Assembly: GCA_027296025.1 (NCBI GenBank)
Contig: JAPUJU010000117.1
Location: 1-5,356 of the forward strand
Reading direction: 5' to 3'
Length of the DNA stretch: 5,356 bases
From: a bacterium
GTDB taxonomy: Bacteria > Krumholzibacteriota > Krumholzibacteriia > WVZY01
In this document: positions 1 to 5,356 of the stretch, piece by piece
Layout of the letters: each line of letters opens with the position of its first letter
Numbering within the stretch: the first letter of the stretch is position 1
The notes under the pieces: model-generated
Database searches by the model: none
What the model saw: only the letters and a program-made list of their open reading frames with translations
What the model was told of the DNA's origin: nothing
Translations under genes and position numbers: made by a program

Positions 1-1197
1 GGTGCGTTCAATCCTGACTTCAATGTCAACACACGTTACGTGGAGAACGCCGGGGCCAATGTCAGACGGCCCGGCGACCTCCCTACGACCCGGAACGTTT
101 CGAACAACCGGAACGCGAGTCTCAAGATGCAGTTCGACATCGGAAGGTACCTCGGAAAGATTTTCCGCACGCTGAGGATAATCGACAAAGACGACGACGG
201 TCGGGCAACGCGCGCGCCTCCGCGTGGCGGCGACGGAGACGCCCCGAGCGATACCACTGCGACGGATGAGCCCCCGGCCGCGGTGGACCCCATGTTTCTC
301 GTGCGTGCGACGGCGCGCATGCTCAGCCGTATCCGGAAAATCGATATGTCTGTTCAGCAGCGGCAGCAGAACAGCTACTCACGAATTCCCGGGCGTCCGG
401 CTGTTGACTACCAGCTGGGGCTGACCACCAACACTGGCGTGACGCTGGGACCGGACAAGTTCGATCAACCGTTACGCTTTACTCAGACGCTCGGCTTTAC
501 GCTCGACTCCGGCGTGCAGGTTACGGACAACATCGATGTCGCCGCGAGATTCAATCGATCACGGAACAAAAACGAAATCAATTCGAGTGTGACCTTCTCC
601 CGGACACAGATCTGGCCGGACGTGAATATGAACTGGAAGGGTCTTGAGACGCTGGGCCCTCTCGGGCGTCTGTTCCTGGCGACGAATGCGAGCGTGGGTT
701 ACCGGGCGACGACCCGTGAATCGGGCCGTGGTGAGATTGTTGACGCGACGAGCCTTTCCCGGTCGCTTACACCGACGGCATCCTTTCAGTGGAGGAACGG
801 GATCGGGAGCTCCCTGGCTTTTCAATGGACCAACAATCGACAGGAGACTCGCGGGGCCGAGTCCGAGACATCGGCGATATCGGTATCCATGGACATGAAG
901 TACACGTTCAATCCCGGATCGAATCTGAGGATTCCGCTGCCGTTTTTCGGCAGCAAGAAGTTGAAGAGCCGGCTGGACACAAACCTCAATATGAGTTATG
1001 CAAGAACGAGTGGAAAGCGAGGCGAGGTCGAAATACCGGGAACGAGCAGGGTTCGGGTTTCGCCTCGTCTGACGTACAACTTTTCGCGTGCCCTGAACGG
1101 TTCATTCTTTGTCGATTATTCTCGCCTTCACAATGATGCGACCAACCAGACGATCACCACACTTCGTGTCGGACTCAGCGCCGTTTTCACGTTCTAA
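1..1197 (+). CDS. sprA: SprA-like outer-membrane translocon protein, C-terminal part (5' truncated)
   Basis: The frame is open from base 1, so the GTG at 40 is internal and the gene begins upstream; 398 codons are visible. SprA is the very large beta-barrel through which type 9 secretion substrates cross the outer membrane in Bacteroidota. Seen here: a long run of alternating polar/hydrophobic segments typical of barrel strands (residues about 125-398), the segment WPDVNMNWKGLETL (about residues 204-217), which resembles the 'P-x-x-x-x-x-W-x-GL-x-x-L' stretch I recall from SprA C-termini, an Asn-rich start (FNPDFNVNTRY), and a final FTF, the aromatic C-terminus used as a BAM assembly signal. 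A low-complexity Asp/Pro/Ala segment (residues 62-97) interrupts the barrel pattern and probably forms a loop. The stop is TAA at 1195-1197, overlapping or abutting the next gene. Outer-membrane barrel is near certain; the SprA family call is from recalled motifs only. The alternative is another large porin-like or TonB-type barrel. Confidence 0.68.
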   Translation, partial: GAFNPDFNVNTRYVENAGANVRRPGDLPTTRNVSNNRNASLKMQFDIGRYLGKIFRTLRIIDKDDDGRATRAPPRGGDGDAPSDTTATDEPPAAVDPMFLVRATARMLSRIRKIDMSVQQRQQNSYSRIPGRPAVDYQLGLTTNTGVTLGPDKFDQPLRFTQTLGFTLDSGVQVTDNIDVAARFNRSRNKNEINSSVTFSRTQIWPDVNMNWKGLETLGPLGRLFLATNASVGYRATTRESGRGEIVDATSLSRSLTPTASFQWRNGIGSSLAFQWTNNRQETRGAESETSAISVSMDMKYTFNPGSNLRIPLPFFGSKKLKSRLDTNLNMSYARTSGKRGEVEIPGTSRVRVSPRLTYNFSRALNGSFFVDYSRLHNDATNQTITTLRVGLSAVFTF

Positions 1198-2104
1198 ATT
1201 GAAATGGATCATCGCACTGCTGCTTGCGCCGCTCGGACTCTACACGGGTTGTGAGGAGGGGGCGCCGGCTCCCTTCGATGGGGAAGGTGCGTGGCAGTAC
1301 CTCGTTCAGCAGTGCGATTTTGGCCCGCGACCACCCCGGTCGCCAGGCCACGAGAAAACCGTGCGGCTCATCGCAGAGGTTCTTCAGAATGCGGGTGCGA
1401 AAGTAACCCTCCAGCGCTTCGAGGTCGACGATCCGTACGGCGACGACCCACTGCCCGTGATCAATGTTATCGGCAGTTTCGATCCCGAGAAGACACGCCG
1501 TGTCATTCTCGCGGCCCATTATGACACCCGCCCATGGGCGGACCAGGAAGAAGACGAAAGCCTCCACACTCAGCCGATTATCGGCGCCAACGACGGTGCG
1601 AGCGGGGTGGCGGTTCTTCTGCAGCTGGCGAAGATGTTTTCACTTCGAACACCGCGGGAGATCGGCGTCGATCTGGTGTTCTTCGACGCGGAGGACTACG
1701 GCAAAGAAGGCGACCCCGAACATTACCTGATCGGATCACAGTATTTCGCGGCGAACCTCAAAGGCTACCGACCGGAGTGTGGCATCCTGCTGGATATGGT
1801 CGGGGCGAAGGATGCAGCGATCCGTCAAGAGGGTTACTCGCTGGAGATGGCGCGGATGCTGTGCTTGGAGCTTTTCGGCCGAGCCGCACAGATGCAGTTA
1901 CCCGTCTTCGTCGCCGAACGAAACCAGGCGTATTACGACGATCACGTCCCGCTCCTGCGGGCCGGTATCCCCATGGTCGATCTGATCGGCCTGCCCTATC
2001 CCTGGTGGCATACCCTCGAGGACACGCCGGACAAGTGCTCCGATGAGACCCTGCGCCAGGTCGGAACGCTCCTCGCGGATTTCATATACCGGTATTCCTG
2101 GTAG
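1166..2104 (+). CDS. M28-family metalloenzyme, glutaminyl-peptide cyclotransferase-like, probable lipoprotein
   Basis: Probable zinc enzyme of the M28 fold that would turn N-terminal Gln of exported proteins into pyroglutamate, or act as an aminopeptidase. With the GTG start at 1166 (312 aa), motifs in order are AAHYDTRP (His118, Asp120), GANDGASG (Asp143), FFDAEDYG (Glu176, Asp177), LLDMVGA (Asp210), YYDDHVPLL (Asp259, His260) and PWWHTLEDT (Trp281, His282). The last three resemble human QC (LLDLIGA, DDHIPFL, VWHTMDDN) more closely than classical M28 aminopeptidases, so QC activity is favoured but not proven. A hydrophobic stretch ending LGLYTGC gives a lipobox-like site at Cys29; Tyr at -3 is atypical. 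The mature protein would be periplasmic and lipid-anchored. The start is uncertain: TTG 1109, ATG 1133 or 1136, GTG 1166 and TTG 1199 are all in frame and none has a good Shine-Dalgarno, which suggests coupling to the preceding gene. TTG 1199, one base past that gene's stop, would give the most compact signal peptide. Confidence 0.88.
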   Translation: MSDSAPFSRSKLKWIIALLLAPLGLYTGCEEGAPAPFDGEGAWQYLVQQCDFGPRPPRSPGHEKTVRLIAEVLQNAGAKVTLQRFEVDDPYGDDPLPVINVIGSFDPEKTRRVILAAHYDTRPWADQEEDESLHTQPIIGANDGASGVAVLLQLAKMFSLRTPREIGVDLVFFDAEDYGKEGDPEHYLIGSQYFAANLKGYRPECGILLDMVGAKDAAIRQEGYSLEMARMLCLELFGRAAQMQLPVFVAERNQAYYDDHVPLLRAGIPMVDLIGLPYPWWHTLEDTPDKCSDETLRQVGTLLADFIYRYSW

Positions 2105-2121
2105 TGTTCGACGTTTTTCGC

Positions 2122-2150
2122 TTGCCAGATCCGCGCCGGTCTGTTATTTA
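2122..2150 (+). promoter_or_regulatory. weak sigma70-like promoter candidate
   Basis: TTGCCA (2122-2127) and TATTTA (2145-2150) are separated by 17 bases. The -35 box matches the consensus at 5 of 6 positions; the -10 box at only 3 of 6. It lies just after the M28 gene and before the terminator at 2165, so any transcript would have to read through that terminator to reach rimP. Promoter consensus differs between phyla, so this is a suggestion only. Confidence 0.25.
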
Positions 2151-2164
2151 GTCAGTGTTGATGG

Positions 2165-2194
2165 AGTGGGCGTGCGGACGTCCACTTTTTTCTT
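2165..2194 (+). terminator. intrinsic (Rho-independent) terminator in the M28-rimP gap
   Basis: AGTGGGCGT (2165-2173) pairs with ACGTCCACT (2178-2186) through nine pairs, one of them G-U, around a GCGG tetraloop (2174-2177). Six T residues run from 2186 to 2191, followed by CTT. This is a textbook intrinsic terminator. It lies about 60 bases after the stop of the M28 gene, which it most simply terminates, isolating sprA-M28 from the rimP-nusA-infB operon. It could also act as a leader attenuator if the operon promoter lies upstream. Confidence 0.85.
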
Positions 2195-2251
2195 ACCCTC
2201 TTTGATTCATACTCACAACCGTGCGTCGGGTCGACTCTGGCGTATATCCCT

Positions 2252-2755
2252 GTGGAGCCTATTGAGTTAGAAGAATCTGTGTCGCAGGAGCTGGATGGCC
2301 TGGGTTTCGAGTGTGTTAAACTCGAAATTGTCGGCAGCGCCCAGAATCCGATCGTACGACTGTATATCGACAAGCCGGGTGGAGTGAGTGTCAAGGACTG
2401 TTCCATGGTGAGTCGTGCCATCGGCATGTTGTTCGAGAAGATCGACCCGTTTCCCGGCCGGTATATGCTCGAGGTTTCCTCCCCCGGAAGCAACCGTCCA
2501 CTCGCCGGCGAAGAACATTACGTTCGCTTCGTCGGAGAGTCCGCGCGAGTGAAATGTGAGAGCGATGAGTTAGGCAAAAAGACATATACAGGTACCATAC
2601 GTTCCTGTATAAAGGGAATGCTGGTCCTCGATACCGACGAAGGACAGCAACTCATTAGATTGACAGACGTTGTGAAGGCGAACCTCGTCGCCAGAGAATA
2701 CAAAATCGACAACAAAAGAAAGAAAAACAAGAAGAATAAAGGTGGAAAGAAATGA
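2252..2755 (+). CDS. rimP: ribosome maturation factor RimP
   Basis: RimP binds the free 30S subunit and helps its late assembly; it sits upstream of nusA in most bacteria. The 167-residue product has the N-terminal alpha/beta domain (about 1-85) with VRLYIDKPGGVSVKDC (35-50) and the signature LEVSSPGSNRPL (73-84), then the SH3-like C-terminal domain (about 86-150). The family usually has SSPGLDRPL, so Leu-Asp is replaced by Ser-Asn here. Residues 154-167 are a Lys/Asn/Gly tail (eight Lys and one Arg in 14 residues), longer and more basic than the core fold needs. The GTG at 2252 fits the family's N-terminal helix but has no clear Shine-Dalgarno. An alternative GTG at 2279 follows TTAGAAGAAT, yet would cut into that helix. 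The 3' end overlaps nusA by four bases, indicating translational coupling. Confidence 0.95.
   Translation: MEPIELEESVSQELDGLGFECVKLEIVGSAQNPIVRLYIDKPGGVSVKDCSMVSRAIGMLFEKIDPFPGRYMLEVSSPGSNRPLAGEEHYVRFVGESARVKCESDELGKKTYTGTIRSCIKGMLVLDTDEGQQLIRLTDVVKANLVAREYKIDNKRKKNKKNKGGKK
2741..2745 (+). promoter_or_regulatory. Shine-Dalgarno of nusA inside rimP
   Basis: GGTGG lies six bases before the nusA ATG at 2752, within the last lysine/glycine codons of rimP. It is the best ribosome binding site in the window and supports that start. Its position inside the upstream gene agrees with coupled translation of rimP and nusA. Confidence 0.65.
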
Positions 2756-4377
2756 ACGCCCCGATTAGTGAAGCTTTCAACGACGTTATTCGTGAGAAGC
2801 GGATCGACAAAAGTCTCTTGATGGAGACCCTCACAGCTGGATTCTCGTCCGCGGCAAAGAAAAAGTTCGGGGCGAGCGCCGAAGTGGAAGTGACCGAGGA
2901 CAAGCAGGGGAACCTGACCCTGTACTTGCTTAAAACGGTCGTGTCCGAGGTTGAGTCGCCTGCCAACGAGATCACGAAGGTGGAGGCGAAAGAGTACGAC
3001 AAGAAGGTCAAGGTAGGGGACACCGTCAAGATCAACGTCCCGTTCACCGACTTTGGCCGGAACGCCATTCAGATAGCGAAACAGATTTTGATGCAGAAGA
3101 TCCGCGAGTTCGAGCGTGACCGGACATTCGACGAGTACGAAGACCGCGTCGGCGAGATTGTTTCGGGGTCTGTGCAGCAGATCGACCGCAACGGTATTCT
3201 CGTCAACCTCGGCAACGCCGAGGCAACGATGCCGAAGAAGGAGCAGATCCGACGGGAGCGTTACAACCAGGGCGCATCGATTCGCGCGTGCATCATAAAA
3301 GTCGATAAAGAAGCCAAAGGGCCGATGATCACGCTGTCGCGGACCAGCACGGATTTTCTCAAGAAGCTCTTCTCCCAGGAAGTCCCGGAAATCTACGAGG
3401 GAATCATCGAGATCAAGAACGTTGCTCGCGAGGCCGGCGGCCGTTCAAAAATTGCGGTGTATTCGCGCGATGACCGGGTGGACGCCGTCGGTGCGTGTGT
3501 CGGGATGAAGGGTTCGCGGGTTCAGGCGGTCGTCAACGAACTGAGTGGCGAGCGCATCGATATCGTGCCGTGGAACGAGGACATTACTGCGTTCGTGAGC
3601 CGCGCGCTCTCACCCGCAAAGATTTCGGGCGTGCGCGCCGACTCGGAAGAGCAGCGCGTGCTCGTCATTGTGGATGAGGACCAGCTCTCGCTCGCCATCG
3701 GCAAAGACGGCCAGAACGTCCGGCTGGGATCGAAGCTCACCGGCTGGCAGATCGACCTCATCACGTCGAGAGAACTCGAGCAGCGTGAGCGTCTGCAGGA
3801 GCACCTGACGATGGGTATCGAAGAAATGGCCGGCGTCTCGGTAAGGGTAGCCGAGAAACTGAGAGCGGCGGGTATTACGACCGTTCAGAAATTCTCGAAG
3901 ACGCCGCTTGAGGAACTGCTCGAGATTCCGGGATTCGGTCCGAAGACCATCGAAAAGCTCCAGGAGACTGCACAGGCGACGATCGAGGAGCTCGACAAGG
4001 CGTTACGCGAGTTGATTGCGAAGGAAGAAGAAGAGCGGGCCAAGGAGAAGGAAACAGAGAAACCGCTTTTCGACGAGAGCATCCTGAACGAGGAGGGGAC
4101 GTCCGAAGAGGCGCCGGTGCTTACCGAGGAGGCGCTCTTCAGCAAGTCCGCGGAAGACAGCGAGCTCACGGGGCCAGAAGCCGACGTGGCGGAGGCGACT
4201 AAAGAGGAAGCGGTCGCCGATGAATCTGAGGAAGAAGTTTCGGTGGAAGAGGCCGAACAAGCGGTCGCCGAAGAACCTGAGGAGGCCGACGCCGTAGAGG
4301 ACGCCGCTGTCGATGATGTTGCGGCGGAGACGGTGTCGGATGAGACCAAAGCCGATACGGAGAAAAATCCCAGCTAG
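2752..4377 (+). CDS. nusA: transcription termination/antitermination factor NusA
   Basis: NusA binds RNA polymerase near the RNA exit channel and modulates pausing, intrinsic termination and antitermination. Domains of the 541-residue protein: polymerase-binding N-terminal domain (about 1-125), S1 domain (about 132-198, starting VGEIVSGSV), KH1 (about 225-285, with DAVGACVGMKGSRVQAVV) and KH2 (about 300-345, with LAIGKDGQNVRLGSKLTGW). A helix-hairpin-helix region (about 355-412, with LLEIPGFGPKTIEKL) follows, then a long acidic tail. Residues 441-541 hold 38 Asp/Glu and only four Lys, and look disordered. KH1 normally reads DPVGACVG; here Ala replaces Pro. The protein lacks the paired acidic repeats of E. 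coli NusA (495 aa) and has the charged tail instead. The ATG overlaps the rimP stop (ATGA) and is preceded by GGTGG. infB follows after 18 bases. Confidence 0.98.
   Translation: MNAPISEAFNDVIREKRIDKSLLMETLTAGFSSAAKKKFGASAEVEVTEDKQGNLTLYLLKTVVSEVESPANEITKVEAKEYDKKVKVGDTVKINVPFTDFGRNAIQIAKQILMQKIREFERDRTFDEYEDRVGEIVSGSVQQIDRNGILVNLGNAEATMPKKEQIRRERYNQGASIRACIIKVDKEAKGPMITLSRTSTDFLKKLFSQEVPEIYEGIIEIKNVAREAGGRSKIAVYSRDDRVDAVGACVGMKGSRVQAVVNELSGERIDIVPWNEDITAFVSRALSPAKISGVRADSEEQRVLVIVDEDQLSLAIGKDGQNVRLGSKLTGWQIDLITSRELEQRERLQEHLTMGIEEMAGVSVRVAEKLRAAGITTVQKFSKTPLEELLEIPGFGPKTIEKLQETAQATIEELDKALRELIAKEEEERAKEKETEKPLFDESILNEEGTSEEAPVLTEEALFSKSAEDSELTGPEADVAEATKEEAVADESEEEVSVEEAEQAVAEEPEEADAVEDAAVDDVAAETVSDETKADTEKNPS
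4207..4285 (+). repeat. near-duplicate 28-base units in the NusA acidic tail
   Basis: Units 4207-4234 and 4258-4285 match at 24 of 28 positions with a 51-base (17-codon) offset, sharing AAGCGGTCGCCGA. They encode EAVADESEE and QAVAEEPEE. This suggests the acidic tail grew in part by in-frame duplication of a short segment. Confidence 0.55.
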
Positions 4378-4395
4378 AAGGTCAACGGATCAGCG

Positions 4396-5356
4396 ATGCG
4401 AGTTCACGAGGCTGCAAAAAAATTCAAGCTTTCCGCCGAGGATATTGTCGCGGTGTTGAAAAAGGCGAAGCTTCCTGTCAAGAGTCATATGAGTGGTATG
4501 TCCGGCGAGATGATTGCCGTTGTCGAGAAGCACGCGAAAGGCGCCAAACCTGCGGCTAAGAAGAAGAGCAAGGCGAAAGCCGGGACGGCCGCGAAAGCGA
4601 AAACGGTTGCGAAGCCGAAGGCCGTAACCAGGGGGAAAACGACACCCAAAGCAAAAACCACCGTCAAGGTCAGAACGAAAGTCGCCGTCAAAACGAAAAT
4701 GATCGCCAAGGCAAAGTCGATGGCGAAAGCGAAAACGACTGGCCGGAAAGTAACCTCGAAGGTCGAGGCGGCGCGTTCGGCGGTCGCGAAAGTGAAAGCC
4801 AAAGCGTCGGTCTCTGTCAAAGCCGCGAAGGCAACGGTGGAACCAGTCCCTCCCGCTCCGGCGCCGTCGAAGAAACAACCGGCCCGCCGGAAGGAACTCT
4901 CTGTCGCTGAGGCAGCTCAAAAAGCTGTTCGGGACAGCGTCCGCCGGACCCTCGCGAAGATTGAAACGACCCGCCACACGAAACGCCGCAAGAGCAAGAC
5001 CCGCGGCGACGCTCAGGCCGTCGAGAAGCCGATCACCGTTGCGGAAGATGCAACCGTCCGCGAATTGGCTGATGCGCTGAAAGTCGCACCGAACGAAGTT
5101 GCGACGCAGCTGACGGAGCTGGGAGCGTCGGCGCCAGTCAACCAGAAACTCGACCGAGAAACCATCGAGCTGGTCGCCGAGGAAATCGGCAAAGCTGTGC
5201 AGTTCGTATCTCAGGAAATCGAGGATCTTCTCGAGCCCGTAGCGAAAGTCGACGAGTCACGTTTTGTCGTTCGTGCGCCTGTCGTCACGGTGATGGGCCA
5301 CGTCGATCACGGCAAGACATCGATCCTCGACTACATTCGGAAGAGTCGCGTTGCGG
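4396..5356 (+). CDS. infB: translation initiation factor IF-2, N-terminal part (3' truncated)
   Basis: IF-2 is the GTPase that brings fMet-tRNA to the 30S subunit and promotes subunit joining. The ATG at 4396 is the first possible start after the in-frame nusA stop (4375-4377); only a weak GGA precedes it. The visible 320 codons show a first IF2_N-type helical domain (residues 1-48, MRVHEAAKKFKLS...), a Lys/Ala-rich linker (45-146), a Pro/Ala stretch (149-162), a second basic segment (160-203) and a second IF2_N-type domain (about 212-265, ITVAEDATVRELADALKV). The G domain then begins with VVTVMGHVDHGKTSIL, whose G1 P-loop GHVDHGKT is residues 301-308. The window ends 12 residues later, so the remaining GTPase motifs and C-terminal domains lie outside. 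Placement after nusA is the conserved operon order. The frame stays open to the end with no sign of damage. Confidence 0.97.
   Translation, partial: MRVHEAAKKFKLSAEDIVAVLKKAKLPVKSHMSGMSGEMIAVVEKHAKGAKPAAKKKSKAKAGTAAKAKTVAKPKAVTRGKTTPKAKTTVKVRTKVAVKTKMIAKAKSMAKAKTTGRKVTSKVEAARSAVAKVKAKASVSVKAAKATVEPVPPAPAPSKKQPARRKELSVAEAAQKAVRDSVRRTLAKIETTRHTKRRKSKTRGDAQAVEKPITVAEDATVRELADALKVAPNEVATQLTELGASAPVNQKLDRETIELVAEEIGKAVQFVSQEIEDLLEPVAKVDESRFVVRAPVVTVMGHVDHGKTSILDYIRKSRVA
4528..4833 (+). other. histone H1-like Lys/Ala linker within IF-2
   Basis: Residues 45-146 of IF-2 contain 30 Lys and four Arg but a single acidic residue (Glu124). Motifs such as AKAK and KPK recur, as in histone H1 C-terminal tails. 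The 15-base stretch GCGAAAGCGAAAACG (AKAKT) occurs exactly twice, at 4591-4605 and 4723-4737. The segment is likely disordered and able to bind nucleic acid; its function here is inferred only from composition. Confidence 0.7.

Noticed and set aside
40..42. GTG as the start of the first gene
   Set aside because: The same frame is open back to base 1 with barrel-like sequence (AFNPDFNVNTRY) before it, so this codon is internal.
184..201. EF-hand-like DKDDDG in the SprA-like protein
   Set aside because: Only the first half of the loop fits; the expected hydrophobic residue at position 8 and acid at position 12 are Ala and Pro.
1142..1168. Possible twin-arginine motif (TRRSPHF) in the longest version of the M28 protein
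   Set aside because: It lacks the F-L-K part of the motif and lies in the overlap with sprA, probably outside the translated region.
2243..2248. TATATC as a -10 box for rimP
   Set aside because: No matching -35 box is found at 16-18 bases upstream, and transcription would begin after the preferred GTG start.
2105..2251. tRNA gene ahead of rimP, as metY in E. coli
   Set aside because: No cloverleaf or T-arm sequence can be found in the gap; the only clear structure is the terminator hairpin.
3885..4349. 154-codon Ser-rich open frame on the - strand
   Set aside because: It is the reverse complement of the Glu/Ala-rich nusA tail (GAG/GAA read as CTC/TTC and shifted to Ser codons); there is no independent coding evidence.
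4390..4977. 195-codon open frame on the - strand, Arg/Phe-rich
   Set aside because: It is antisense to the low-complexity Lys/Ala part of infB; the composition is what the reverse complement of AAA/GCG-rich codons gives, and no family is recognisable.
1..5356. Mobile elements, CRISPR array or defence genes
   Set aside because: No spaced direct repeats, transposase, integrase or terminal inverted repeats were seen; the region is core-genome in character.

Overview
The window carries five genes, all on the + strand and tightly packed. It looks like a moderately GC-rich Gram-negative chromosome. In order they are: the 3' end of an outer-membrane beta-barrel protein resembling SprA (the type 9 secretion translocon), a probable lipoprotein of peptidase family M28 resembling glutaminyl-peptide cyclotransferase (QC), then rimP, nusA and the 5' part of infB. 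SprA-like proteins are best known from Bacteroidota and relatives. The base composition and the neighbourhood suggest a member of the wider FCB group (for example Gemmatimonadota, Latescibacterota, Zixibacteria or a similar lineage). That placement is inference; no rRNA or other lineage marker is present.

Layout. Positions 1-1197 hold the C-terminal 398 codons of the SprA-like protein, which ends in a Phe as outer-membrane proteins usually do. The M28/QC-like gene follows with an overlap or near-abutment, so the two probably share a transcript. It ends at 2104. The 147-base gap 2105-2251 contains a clear intrinsic terminator (2165-2194) and a weak promoter candidate just before it (2122-2150). 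rimP starts at a GTG (2252 is the best choice). rimP and nusA overlap by four bases (ATGA), and infB starts 18 bases after the nusA stop. This is the widely conserved rimP-nusA-infB translation/transcription operon: RimP matures the 30S subunit, NusA controls RNA polymerase pausing and termination, and IF-2 delivers initiator tRNA. infB runs off the window just after the P-loop of its GTPase domain.

I do not see an undescribed system here. The core genes are ordinary and intact. Points worth a second look are the pairing of a SprA-like translocon with a QC-like enzyme, the terminator in the nusA-operon leader with a possible promoter before it, the strongly opposed charges of the NusA tail (acidic) and the RimP tail and IF-2 linker (basic), and a histone H1-like lysine/alanine linker in IF-2.
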